From NCBI GenBank assembly GCA_002494625.1, contig DACH01000016.1, positions 1 through 64,000 of the forward strand: a DNA stretch of 64,000 nt. The letters run 5' to 3'. Numbering within the stretch: position 1 is the first letter of the stretch; each line of letters opens with the position of its first letter. The notes beneath the pieces were generated by a model. It searched no databases. It worked only from the letters and a program-made list of their open reading frames with translations, and was not told where the DNA came from. A program made the translations under genes and the position numbers. Positions 1 through 7,996 of this stretch are shown here, one piece after another. The stretch comes from Archaeoglobus sp. UBA234 (GTDB lineage Archaea; Halobacteriota; Archaeoglobi; Archaeoglobales; Archaeoglobaceae).

Positions 1-782
1 GCTCTCTCGTAGGCTCCTACAGCCATACCAAGCTGAATTGAACCAACAAGAATCCTGCTTTCGTTGAAAAATCTCATAAGCTGGTAGAATCCAAAGTTCT
101 CCATACCGATGAGGTTTTTCTGGGGGATGAAGACATTCTTAAAGTAAAGTTCGGATGTGTCATGGCAGTGAAGACCCATTTTTTTGATTGGCTTTGTTTC
201 GAAGCCGTCCATTCCTTTCTCAACTACAATAGCGGAAAAACCTTTGTATGCTGGTTTTGCTGCTAAATCTGTTCTTGCTATCACCACAACCCAGTCAGAG
301 ATACCTCCATTTGTTATGAAGGTTTTTGAACCATTGAGGATGTATCCACCATCGGCTTTCTCTGCCTTTGTTTTTATTGCGTTGACATCACTTCCAGCTT
401 CTGGCTCAGTTATTGCAATGGCAGATGTTGTTTTACCTTCTACCACTGGTCTTAAAAACCGCTCCTTCTGTTCATCTGTTCCAAAGTATTTTATCATCGG
501 ACAGCCGAGTACTGAGGCAGCTATCGCTGAACCTATCCCACTGTCTGCTCTTGTGAGTTCTTCTCCAATAATAGGAATAGATATGAAGTCAAGATCGGCT
601 CCTCCATACTCTTCTGGCAGATCAGCTCCAACAAAACCAAGTTTAGCGGCTTTTCTAAAAATTTCCCATGGATACTCTCCTTTTTCGTCATATTCTCTGC
701 CATAGGGCATGATTTCCTTCTCAGCAAACTCTCTCACAGCATCTCTCAGCATTCTCTGTTCCTCATTCAATGAAAAGTCCAT
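1..782 (-). CDS. Acyl-CoA dehydrogenase, N-terminal part (runs off the window)
   Basis: Flavoenzyme of fatty acid beta-oxidation that makes the alpha,beta double bond in acyl-CoA and passes electrons to ETF. The reverse strand is open from position 1 to ATG 782; the C-terminal part, including any catalytic Glu, lies outside. The N-terminal helical domain is visible (FSLNEEQRML, then EYGGADLDF), followed by the mid-domain motif AITEPEAGSDV and TFITNGG, both typical FAD/substrate-loop sequences. The start has a GGGGTG SD five bases upstream and a BRE/TATA-like element (CGAAA then GTTAAATATT) near 812-828 on the minus strand. A second, complete paralogue lies at 50214-51377. Family assignment is firm; chain-length specificity cannot be read. 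Confidence 0.93.
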   Translation of the reverse strand, partial: MDFSLNEEQRMLRDAVREFAEKEIMPYGREYDEKGEYPWEIFRKAAKLGFVGADLPEEYGGADLDFISIPIIGEELTRADSGIGSAIAASVLGCPMIKYFGTDEQKERFLRPVVEGKTTSAIAITEPEAGSDVNAIKTKAEKADGGYILNGSKTFITNGGISDWVVVIARTDLAAKPAYKGFSAIVVEKGMDGFETKPIKKMGLHCHDTSELYFKNVFIPQKNLIGMENFGFYQLMRFFNESRILVGSIQLGMAVGAYER

Positions 783-1002
783 ACTGACACCCCATTGAGA
801 GTAATCCTGAGAATATTTAACTATTTCGTTATATTCGCATTAATATACTGAAAGTTTTCGATAAACAAGAATTTGATATCAGGTAGTTTACTGGAAAAAA
901 GAAAATTTTAGGGAATTTATAAATCAAATTAGTATATCTTCGATAAATGAAATTTTGTTTCAAAACAGAGTAATTTTAAAACCAGTTATGGCAACCGGAG
1001 AA

Positions 1003-1010
1003 TTTATATA
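1003..1010 (+). promoter_or_regulatory. TATA box of the kamA-type transcript, in gap 783-1119
   Basis: TTTATATA, with transcription expected about 25 bases on, near 1031. This would give an unusually long leader of about 175 bases before the KamA-family gene. The leader holds a small inverted repeat (AATCAG-att-CTGATT, 1065-1079) and a 21-codon ORF. Apart from the acyl-CoA dehydrogenase promoter near 812-828, I see no other gene in 783-1119. Confidence 0.5.
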
Positions 1011-1119
1011 GCTCCTATTCAATATAGTGGTTGCAAGAGGAGAAATCAGGATTAAAGGGGTAGAAATCAGATTCTGATTGATTGGCACATTCAAAAATAT
1101 AGTTCAAGAGGTGATTTTC

Positions 1120-1185
1120 ATGTTTGGGGGATACAGGCTCAAGCTCAGACTTTCAAAATCGATTTTGGCATCAAATCACTTTTGA
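1120..1185 (+). CDS. Short upstream ORF (21 aa) before the KamA-family gene
   Basis: ATG at 1120 is preceded by AGAGGTGATTTTC, an SD nearly identical to that of the following gene (AGGAGGTGATTTTT). The product is a small basic peptide starting MFGGYRLKLR. It ends 23 bases before ATG 1209. A perfect 14-bp palindrome, CAAAATCGATTTTG, lies inside it (1154-1167). Its last bases, AAATCAC, are complementary to GTGATTT in the SD region of the next gene. It could be a leader peptide that couples translation, a small protein, or a chance ORF. No homologue is recognised. Confidence 0.4.
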   Translation: MFGGYRLKLRLSKSILASNHF

Positions 1186-1208
1186 GAAACTTTTAGGAGG
1201 TGATTTTT

Positions 1209-2309
1209 ATGGATTGGGTTGATGAGTTACGCAGGAATATCACGGATGTTGATGAACTTTTGAAAAATCTGAACCTTTCCGAGGAAGAGATCGAGAAGAT
1301 GAGAGAAGTAGTTGAGATACATCCAATGTCAGTCTCACGATACTATCTCTCATTAATTGACTGGAACAACCCCGATGATCCAATAAGGAAGATGGCGATA
1401 CCCTCTATCGAAGAACTTGATGTTTCGGGGGATTATGATACCAGTGGTGAGAAGTTCAACACAAAACTTCCTGGATTGCAGCACAAATACGATCAGACAG
1501 CTTTGATACTTGCAACAAATGCATGTGCAATGTACTGCAGACACTGCTTCAGAAAGAGGCTTGTCGGGATTCCAACAGATGAAACCTTGAATAGGCTCGA
1601 TTCGGCAGTTGAATATATCAAAGATCACAGAGAGATAAACAATGTTCTTGTGAGTGGGGGTGACCCGTTTCTTTTACCAACAGAAGTTATTGAGGAGTTC
1701 CTCTCAAAGCTCACAGAAATACCCCATATTGATTTTGTTCGCTTTGGAACGAGAACTCCTGTAACTTTTCCTGACAGAATTCTGATGGACTCTGAATTAC
1801 CAGAGGTTCTCAGGAAATACTCGAGAAAAGATAAGAGGGTTTATGTTGTTACTCAGTTCAATCATCCACGGGAGATTACTGAAAAATCAATAGCTGCAAT
1901 TGACAGTCTTATCAATGCCAATACTATTGTCAGCAATCAAACAGTTTTGTTAAAGGGTGTTAATGACTCTCCAGAGGTTCTTGCAGATCTGACAAACAGT
2001 ATAAACAGGATTGGTGTTATACCCTACTATATTTTCCAGTGCAGGCCCGTTAAAAGAGTTAAACACCACTTTCAGGTGTCTCTTTACGATGGTTACAGAA
2101 TAGTTGAGGAGGCGAAAAAGTACCTCAATGGACACAGCAAAAGACTCAGATATATAATGTCCCATGTTACGGGAAAGATAGAAATTTTGGGAGTTATTGA
2201 CGATTACATGTACTTCAAATATCATCAGGCAAAGAATGAGGAAGACATTGGTAGAATGTTCAGGAAAAAACTTAATGTGAATGCTGCATGGCTTGATGAT
2301 TTTGAGTAG
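1209..2309 (+). CDS. KamA-family radical SAM protein (lysine/glutamate 2,3-aminomutase-like)
   Basis: Radical SAM, PLP-type aminomutase family, which moves an amino group from C2 to C3 of an amino acid; lysine to beta-lysine is the best-known reaction. The cluster motif is at residues 106-113 (CAMYCRHC), followed by FRKR and a VLVSGGDPF strand-loop. The C-terminal half has the family stretch IPYYIFQCRPVKR. Length is 366 aa from ATG 1209, close to EpmB and short KamA proteins. ATG 1209 is chosen over GTG 1200 because GTG lies within the SD AGGAGGTG. No beta-lysine acetyltransferase (ablB) is adjacent, so osmolyte synthesis is not shown; an Lrp-type regulator follows. Substrate is unknown. Confidence 0.85.
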   Translation: MDWVDELRRNITDVDELLKNLNLSEEEIEKMREVVEIHPMSVSRYYLSLIDWNNPDDPIRKMAIPSIEELDVSGDYDTSGEKFNTKLPGLQHKYDQTALILATNACAMYCRHCFRKRLVGIPTDETLNRLDSAVEYIKDHREINNVLVSGGDPFLLPTEVIEEFLSKLTEIPHIDFVRFGTRTPVTFPDRILMDSELPEVLRKYSRKDKRVYVVTQFNHPREITEKSIAAIDSLINANTIVSNQTVLLKGVNDSPEVLADLTNSINRIGVIPYYIFQCRPVKRVKHHFQVSLYDGYRIVEEAKKYLNGHSKRLRYIMSHVTGKIEILGVIDDYMYFKYHQAKNEEDIGRMFRKKLNVNAAWLDDFE

Positions 2310-2364
2310 GATTCTATTCTGGAAACCAGAAAATTTTTTATACTTTTTTACATGAATTCAGAAT

Positions 2365-2844
2365 ATGAAATCGCTTGATGACAACCTAAATGTGAAAATA
2401 ATAGAAGGTGTTCTTACATCCAAAACACAGGATGAGATTGCTGAAGAGTTGAATGTGTCTACAAAAACAATTTACAACCGGATGAGGATTCTTGAGAATC
2501 AGGGAATACTCAAGGAAGTAAAAAAAGGTGTATGGAAAGTTGATTATGCTAGGATCGGAATGGATAACATAGGCGTTGTACTTCTTGGAATTCACAACGA
2601 CAGGAGTGGGATGGATAAACTCATCGAGCATCTTAAGAAGCTGGATTATGTTGAAAATGTCTTTGAGATCATAGGGAGTGAGTACAACTTATGCGTTATT
2701 GTCAGGTTCAGAGGACTGGAGGAGGCTATCAACGAGAGTAGCAAGTTCCAGGCTTGGCTGAACAAAAGAGGGATAAGAGTTGACAGGTTCAACGCTTTCA
2801 TCAGCGGAAAAACTCACAAAGATCACAGGAGAACTAAACTTTAG
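2365..2844 (+). CDS. Lrp/AsnC-family transcriptional regulator
   Basis: DNA-binding regulator of the feast/famine type, usually controlled by an amino acid ligand. Residues 1-60 form a winged helix-turn-helix (TSKTQDEIAEELNVSTKTIYNRMRIL). Residues 65-150 form the alpha/beta RAM-like effector and oligomerisation domain (GVVLLGIH, then YVENVFEIIGSEYNLCVIV). Length 159 aa is normal. TTTTTTATACTT at 2332-2343 places the expected transcript start close to ATG 2365, so the message is probably leaderless and separate from the upstream gene. Position 55 bases after the aminomutase suggests it may control that gene, which is inference. Confidence 0.85.
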   Translation: MKSLDDNLNVKIIEGVLTSKTQDEIAEELNVSTKTIYNRMRILENQGILKEVKKGVWKVDYARIGMDNIGVVLLGIHNDRSGMDKLIEHLKKLDYVENVFEIIGSEYNLCVIVRFRGLEEAINESSKFQAWLNKRGIRVDRFNAFISGKTHKDHRRTKL

Positions 2845-2896
2845 CCAGTCTGAATAAAAACGCAAAATTTTTAATAAAAAAATCTGAAATTCACGC

Positions 2897-3652
2897 ATGG
2901 ATCCTGCAACACTTAGTTCTGTGATAGAGAAATTTATCAGACCCCAATCCTTCCCTGTTGGATTTAAATTTGTCAAAGCGAGAGATGAAGTGCCCGAGAA
3001 AACAAGATTTGTCCCGGATATAACAATTTGTCAGGCTTATAATCTTGCGAGGAAGTATGGCTGGACGGTTTTCTTCGGGATTGAGACCACATGTCCTTTG
3101 GGAGTTGTCTCTTTTGGCTTTGCAGAGCCTGATGAGTTATACACTTCAGGAAAACTGGCATACGATGCTGGGTATGCAGAGAACATGGAAGTCGCACCCC
3201 TGTTTGAAGAAGTCATTCCAAAACTTCAAGAGAGATTTGAGGGGTGTATTGTAGCTCCTCTCAGCAGAATGAAAGAGGTTGACTTTGTTGCAGTTTATGG
3301 CACTCCTGCTCAGATTCTCAGGCTTATTCATGCAGTACTTCACAGCAGGGGTGGAGGTCTTGAAACGAGAATAAGGGGTAGGGGAGCCTGCAGTGAACTT
3401 CTTGAAGCATATATCGATGGGGAACCAAAATTCGTACTTCCGTGCTATGGAGACAGGTTATTTGGACTAACACAGGACTCAGAAGTGGCTTTCTCTTTCC
3501 CCTTTTCCATGGCTGAAGAGATAGCTGAGAACTTAGAAAAGACCCATAGAAGAGGGATAAGATATCCGATACCCTCTACAGCGCTGAGACTTAAACTTCC
3601 AATGATAAAGAGTTATGAGGAAAGCCTCTCAAAAATGAGGGAGAGGAAGTGA
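2897..3652 (+). CDS. DUF169 family protein
   Basis: Protein of 251 aa matching the DUF169 family, which is widespread in methanogens and sulfate reducers and has no established function. The family stretches I recognise are the N-terminal RPQSFPVGFKF, then TICQAYNLARKYGW, ETTCPLGVVSFGF and the C-terminal half with GRGACSE and VLPCYGDR. Conserved Cys residues lie in these loops (CQAY, TCPLG, RGACSE, PCYGD), which may hint at metal or cofactor binding. No signal peptide or membrane helix is seen, so it is cytosolic. AATTTTTAATAAA lies about 27 bases before ATG 2897, as for a leaderless transcript. Confidence 0.8.
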   Translation: MDPATLSSVIEKFIRPQSFPVGFKFVKARDEVPEKTRFVPDITICQAYNLARKYGWTVFFGIETTCPLGVVSFGFAEPDELYTSGKLAYDAGYAENMEVAPLFEEVIPKLQERFEGCIVAPLSRMKEVDFVAVYGTPAQILRLIHAVLHSRGGGLETRIRGRGACSELLEAYIDGEPKFVLPCYGDRLFGLTQDSEVAFSFPFSMAEEIAENLEKTHRRGIRYPIPSTALRLKLPMIKSYEESLSKMRERK

Positions 3653-3665
3653 ATTAAACTGGGGG

Positions 3666-4262
3666 CTATTCAAGAGCCATCCTGATGAAGTACTCGTGGA
3701 CTCTTGTATCATCTGTTAGCTCGGGGTGGAAAGCAAGAGCCAGAGAATTTTCCTGTCTGGCAGCAACAATAAAATCTCCATATTTCGCAAGAACCTCTAC
3801 TTTGTTTCCCACTTTCGTTATAACTGGAGCCCTGATGAAAACAGCTTCGTACTCTCCAATTCCTTTTACATGTAGCAGTGTCTGGAAGCTCTCCCTCTGC
3901 CTTCCAAAAGCGTTTCTCCTCACCCAAGTATCCATCAGTCCAAGAAGCTTTGTCTCAGTTCTCTCAACCTGTTCATCTCCATGCTTTGAAAGGAGTATCA
4001 GTCCTGCACATGTACCCATCACGGGTTTACCGTCTTCAGCGAGCTGGAGAATCTCTTCAGAAATACCTTCTCTGAATATCAGTTTGCTTATTGTAGTACT
4101 TTCTCCCCCCGGGATGATTGCTGCATCACTCTCAGAAACAATCCCTTTTTTTCTTGTTGCAACGGCTTCTCCCTTAACTCCAGCTCTTTCAAATGCTTTT
4201 TTCAATGAGAGGACATGTTCTTCAACATCACCCTGAACACCAACAACCGCAATTCGCATCAT
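3666..4262 (-). CDS. pdxT: Pyridoxal 5'-phosphate synthase glutaminase subunit PdxT
   Basis: Class I glutamine amidotransferase that releases ammonia from glutamine for PdxS in the DXP-independent PLP pathway. The triad is visible: nucleophile Cys in GTCAGLILLS (about residue 85) and the His-Glu pair in AFHPELTDD near the C-terminus. IIPGGESTT (about 50-58) is the family oxyanion/interface loop. Length 198 aa is normal. It begins MMRIAVVG; either Met could be the start. It lies 28 bases downstream of pdxS on the same strand, so the two subunits are probably co-transcribed. TTAAATTAAAAG just upstream might give a second promoter. Confidence 0.95.
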   Translation of the reverse strand: MMRIAVVGVQGDVEEHVLSLKKAFERAGVKGEAVATRKKGIVSESDAAIIPGGESTTISKLIFREGISEEILQLAEDGKPVMGTCAGLILLSKHGDEQVERTETKLLGLMDTWVRRNAFGRQRESFQTLLHVKGIGEYEAVFIRAPVITKVGNKVEVLAKYGDFIVAARQENSLALAFHPELTDDTRVHEYFIRMALE

Positions 4263-4290
4263 CTTGAGTCTTTTAATTTAAGTAAAAAAT

Positions 4291-5406
4291 TTAAACTCCT
4301 CTCGTCTCCATTCTTTCACTCTCTTCAAGCTTGAAAACATCAAGTCCTTTCATCGCCTCTCCAAGTCCCTTGCTTACCTCTGCTACTACAGATGGGTCGT
4401 CATAATGCTGGACAGCCTCAACTATTGCCTTTGCATACTCTGGCGGATTGGAAGACTTGAAAATTCCCGAACCAACGAAAACACCATCCATACCAAGCTG
4501 CATCATGAATGCTGCATCAGCAGGTGTCGCAACTCCTCCTGCAGCAAAGTTCACAACAGGAAGACGCTGCATATCTCTTATTTCCAGCAATATTTTGTAA
4601 ATTTCATCTGTTATCTCTATGAAAGAATACTCTTCAAAAACTATATCGTCCTTTGAGAATCTGTCAATGCCCTGTTCTTCTCTTATTGAATCAATCAGTC
4701 TTCTGTATGCAGTAGCATACTTCTCAGCAACATTCACTATATCAGGTTCATCCATGTTCTGGAGCTCTTTAATTGCTCTGTTGATGAGTCTTATATGCTT
4801 TACAGCCTCGACAACATTTCCCGTGCCAGCTTCTCCCTTTGTTCTTATCATTGCTGCACCTTCAAAAATCCTTCTACATGCCTCACCAAGGCTTCTCGCC
4901 CCACAGACAAAGGGGACAACGAATTTCTTTTTATCGATGTGGAAGAATACGTCTGCAGGAGTTAAAACCTCACTTTCGTCAATCATATCCACTCCAAGGG
5001 ATTCAAGAGCTCTTGCCTCTGCAACATGACCAATTCTGCACTTTGCCATGACGGGAATTGTAACAGCCTCTATTATCTCCTGGATTTTGACAGGGTCAGC
5101 CATTCTTGCCACTCCACCTGCCTCCCTTATGTCGGCAGGAACTTTGTGGAGTGCCATTACAGCTACAGCTCCAGCCTCCTCAGCTATAGCTGCCTGTTCG
5201 GCATTGGTAACATCCATTATTACCCCGCCTTTCTGCATTTTTGCAAAACCTCTCTTAATCAGGTCTGTCCCGTATCTGAGTTTTTCAAGGTCTACTGGTG
5301 GCAATTTTATCACCTGCTTGAAGTTCGGCAATTCGATATTTAATTTCTTTGCTGTTCCATTCATTTTATTGAACAGAAAGTTTAAGGAGTGCATGAGATA
5401 ATACAT
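4291..5406 (-). CDS. pdxS: Pyridoxal 5'-phosphate synthase subunit PdxS
   Basis: Builds PLP from ribose 5-phosphate, glyceraldehyde 3-phosphate and ammonia supplied by PdxT. The (beta/alpha)8 barrel motifs are all present: GGVIMDV, ALHKVPADIREAGGVARM (with the Schiff-base Lys in LHKVPAD), RTKGEAGTGN and INFAAGGVATPADA-like sequence near the C-terminus. The open frame of 371 aa is longer than usual. Better starts are ATG 5364 (357 aa) or TTG 5304 (337 aa); TTG 5304 has a clean SD, AGGTGAT, four bases upstream and gives the usual archaeal length starting just before VDLEKLRYGT. The first 14 residues of the long frame are almost certainly not translated. Confidence 0.95.
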   Translation of the reverse strand: MYYLMHSLNFLFNKMNGTAKKLNIELPNFKQVIKLPPVDLEKLRYGTDLIKRGFAKMQKGGVIMDVTNAEQAAIAEEAGAVAVMALHKVPADIREAGGVARMADPVKIQEIIEAVTIPVMAKCRIGHVAEARALESLGVDMIDESEVLTPADVFFHIDKKKFVVPFVCGARSLGEACRRIFEGAAMIRTKGEAGTGNVVEAVKHIRLINRAIKELQNMDEPDIVNVAEKYATAYRRLIDSIREEQGIDRFSKDDIVFEEYSFIEITDEIYKILLEIRDMQRLPVVNFAAGGVATPADAAFMMQLGMDGVFVGSGIFKSSNPPEYAKAIVEAVQHYDDPSVVAEVSKGLGEAMKGLDVFKLEESERMETRGV

Positions 5407-5448
5407 TAAAACAGAGTATTATTCAAAATATTCAGGTGGGTGAAAAGA

Positions 5449-6528
5449 ATGGAAAATCTGCTGGTCTCATCAGTTGAAGGAAAATCTGGGAAGAGTACAC
5501 TGATAATTGCTCTTGCCTCAATCCTTAAAGAGAAAGGTTACAGAGTGGGATACTTCAAACCTTTTGGAAGCTCACCGGAATACTTTGAGGGAGAGATCGT
5601 TGATGGTGATGCCCTGAACACATCCCGTCTTCTGGGAATTGAAGATGAGATAAGGGATGTATGCCCTATTGTGCTCGAAGTACCCTATGCAGAGTTTGTG
5701 AACATTGCACATTCGGAAGACCTCAAAAATTTGATAAAAAAATCCTATGAAAGGATCTCATCTGGAAAGGATGTGGTATTGATAGAAGGCTCAATTGATT
5801 ATAGAATTGGTTCTGCGGTAGGTTTGGGAGACATTGCAATATCTGAAATGCTGAATGCTAAGGTTCTCCTGGCTGTAAAGTACTCCAATGATTTTGTGAT
5901 TGATAAGATATTAGCTGCAAAGGATCTCTTTGGCGAGAGGTTGAAGTTCATAATTTTCAACAAGCTCTCAGGATACAAGCGATCATACATAGATGGAGTT
6001 GCAAGCAGTGTGATGAAGAAGAGCGGTATTGAACTTGTAGGTGTTATTCCAAGAGACCCGATAATTGGAGGACTTTTTGTGGACGAAATCAGGGAGAACC
6101 TGCATGGGGAGTATCTGGTTGAGCCTGATGAAAAAATAATAATTGAAAACATTATTGTTGGTGCCATGTCTCCGAACAGTGCTATCGAATTTTTCAGAAA
6201 AACCAGAAATGCTGCACTCGTCACAGGAGGAGATAGAGCTGACCTTCAGGTTGTTGCCATGGAGATTCCAAACATTAGAATGATAATTCTGACAGGAAAT
6301 CTGAAGCCTTCAAGATTTATACTTGAGAGAGCGGAAAAGAACAAAGTCCCGGTTCTTCTGGTAAGTGAGGATACTCTCACAACGACTGAAAGGTTAGAGA
6401 AAATGTTTGAAGAAGCAAGAATAAGTGGGGAGGTTAAATTAAACAGGGCTATTGAGCTCTTTGAGAGTTTCGTCAATGTTGAATTTCTGGTTGGTAGTTT
6501 GTTTGACTCCACAGATCAACATAGTTAA
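5449..6528 (+). CDS. P-loop NTPase with DRTGG domain (BioD/CobB-like)
   Basis: Cytosolic protein of 359 aa with two parts. Residues 1-200 form a dethiobiotin-synthetase-like P-loop ATPase, with Walker A EGKSGKST near the N-terminus and GDALNTSRLLG after it. Residues about 215-330 form a DRTGG domain (VTGGDRADLQVVAMEI then ILTGNLKPS), as also found in some bacterial phosphotransacetylases. The family has no proven reaction; a regulatory or acetyl-phosphate-linked role is only suggested by that domain pairing. ATG 5449 is preferred over GTG 5440 because the latter lies in the SD AGGTGGG. It is divergent from pdxS. Confidence 0.8.
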   Translation: MENLLVSSVEGKSGKSTLIIALASILKEKGYRVGYFKPFGSSPEYFEGEIVDGDALNTSRLLGIEDEIRDVCPIVLEVPYAEFVNIAHSEDLKNLIKKSYERISSGKDVVLIEGSIDYRIGSAVGLGDIAISEMLNAKVLLAVKYSNDFVIDKILAAKDLFGERLKFIIFNKLSGYKRSYIDGVASSVMKKSGIELVGVIPRDPIIGGLFVDEIRENLHGEYLVEPDEKIIIENIIVGAMSPNSAIEFFRKTRNAALVTGGDRADLQVVAMEIPNIRMIILTGNLKPSRFILERAEKNKVPVLLVSEDTLTTTERLEKMFEEARISGEVKLNRAIELFESFVNVEFLVGSLFDSTDQHS

Positions 6529-6552
6529 ATATATTTCATTCATCCATCTTTC

Positions 6553-6978
6553 ATGGAAATGAGGAAACTGGCAGGCTTGATGATAGCATCAGGACTGATT
6601 CTTCTTTTCATCTCATTCTCAACAGAAAGCCAGAATATAGATTGGAAAACATATGGAGAGGGCATTCAGTTATCAAAAAGTACGGGAAAACCAGTCTTTC
6701 TGTATCTCTATTCGGAAACATGTTCTGTATGCAGGTTGATGAGTTCTCAGGTTCTGTCTGATTCCACGGTATCGGCAAAAATTGATCAGGAGTTTATTCC
6801 AGTAAGGGTTGATGTCAATGCAGATACTGATGTCGTAAGAAAGTTCATTTTTGTTTTCAAAGAGAAAGGGGAAGACTTTGTTGTTCCCACTTTTGTAATT
6901 ATGGATTCAGATGAAAACATAATCAGGATTAAATCAGGTTATATACCAAAAGAAGACTTTTTAATATTTATCTCATGA
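6553..6978 (+). CDS. Secreted or membrane-anchored thioredoxin-like protein
   Basis: Small thiol-disulfide protein of 141 aa. A hydrophobic N-terminal segment (about residues 5-23) acts as a signal or membrane anchor, so the thioredoxin fold faces outside. The redox pair is C57-S-V-C60 in SETCSVCRLM, the usual position after the first beta strand. VVPTFVIMDSD carries the cis-proline typical of the fold. It probably reduces or forms disulfides in exported proteins or supports cytochrome assembly; no partner is adjacent. A TATA-like TTAAATATATTT lies about 24 bases before ATG 6553, so the message is probably leaderless. Confidence 0.82.
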   Translation: MEMRKLAGLMIASGLILLFISFSTESQNIDWKTYGEGIQLSKSTGKPVFLYLYSETCSVCRLMSSQVLSDSTVSAKIDQEFIPVRVDVNADTDVVRKFIFVFKEKGEDFVVPTFVIMDSDENIIRIKSGYIPKEDFLIFIS

Positions 6979-6995
6979 TATAATAAAATAGGAAG

Positions 6996-7015
6996 GCTGG
7001 ACAGAGCTGGACAGA
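6996..7015. repeat. Tandem 10-bp repeat before the htpX TATA box
   Basis: GCTGGACAGA occurs twice head to tail, directly abutting ATTTTAAATAC (7014-7024), the likely htpX TATA element. ATG 7047 lies about 28 bases after that box. The position fits an activator or repressor site; no known factor is matched. Confidence 0.5.
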
Positions 7016-7046
7016 TTTTAAATACAGAAAGAGGGATGTGTAACTC

Positions 7047-7931
7047 ATGGTAGAATGGGTCAGAGATAGAGGTTTGTCGATGAGAATGCTAATGACAATG
7101 TTCCTGCTTGTGTTAGTTTACCTTATCTTCCTTACTGTGCTCTATACGATTGGAGTTGGATACATGGGGCTGTTACTTTTTGCAGGGGGCTTTATTCTGC
7201 TTCAGTACTACTTCTCGGATAAACTTGTCCTGTATACAAGTGGTGCAAAGGTTGTAGATGAGAATGAAGCTCCAGAACTCTATTCCATGGTTAGAGAGCT
7301 CAGCATGAATGCTGGATTGCCAATGCCGAGAGTTGCAATTGTAGACACTCCTGTTCCAAATGCCTTTGCAACTGGAAGAAATCCACAAAATGCTGTTGTT
7401 GCTGTTACAACTGGCTTGTTGAGAACACTGAATTATGAAGAGCTGAAGGCGGTTATAGGGCATGAACTGAGTCATGTAAAGAATAGAGATGTTGCGGTAA
7501 TCACAATAGCAAGCTTTCTCTCCACGGTTGCATGGTTTGTAATGAGATGGGCAATGTTTGCCGGAATGTTTGGAGACAGGAGAGACAATACCTCTACAAA
7601 TATAATAATACTTGCAGTCTCAGCTCTTGTATGGTTTATAAGCTTCCTTCTCATCAGAGCACTCAGCAGATACAGAGAATATGCTGCAGATTTAGGAAGT
7701 GCATACCTCACAAGAAATCCTGAAGCACTCATATCCGCTTTGATGAAAATATCTGGTAAAATGGAGAGAATAAGTCCTCAATACAAGAAAGAGGCAGAGG
7801 GATTGAACGCTTTCTATATTATTCCAGCACTATCTGGTGAGTCTCTGCTTTCTCTGTTCTCAACTCACCCTCCGGTTGAGAAGAGAGTTGAGAGACTCCA
7901 GAAAATTTCTGCTGAGCTTGGCATATACTGA
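7047..7931 (+). CDS. htpX: Membrane protease HtpX
   Basis: Zinc metalloprotease (M48) that degrades damaged membrane proteins. The zinc site is HELSH at residues 139-143, with the third ligand Glu in EYAADLGSA near residue 210. Two transmembrane helices lie at about 15-55 (MTMFLLVLVYLIFLTVLY and a second segment) and two more at about 155-200 (VITIASFLSTVAWFVMRW; ILAVSALVWFISFLLI). The end carries the family LFSTHPPVEKRVERL motif. Length 294 aa is normal. A tandem repeat sits just before its TATA box. In other organisms htpX is heat- or envelope-stress controlled; here that is inference. Confidence 0.95.
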   Translation: MVEWVRDRGLSMRMLMTMFLLVLVYLIFLTVLYTIGVGYMGLLLFAGGFILLQYYFSDKLVLYTSGAKVVDENEAPELYSMVRELSMNAGLPMPRVAIVDTPVPNAFATGRNPQNAVVAVTTGLLRTLNYEELKAVIGHELSHVKNRDVAVITIASFLSTVAWFVMRWAMFAGMFGDRRDNTSTNIIILAVSALVWFISFLLIRALSRYREYAADLGSAYLTRNPEALISALMKISGKMERISPQYKKEAEGLNAFYIIPALSGESLLSLFSTHPPVEKRVERLQKISAELGIY

Positions 7932-7996
7932 TTCTACTGAACAAAGACATTTTATATTTTAACATCTTTAATATTTTTAGCCAGGAGGATATGACT

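Noticed and set aside
184..705. Open frame on the plus strand opposite the acyl-CoA dehydrogenase
   Set aside because: It is the antisense of a clear acyl-CoA dehydrogenase reading frame and has no family match.
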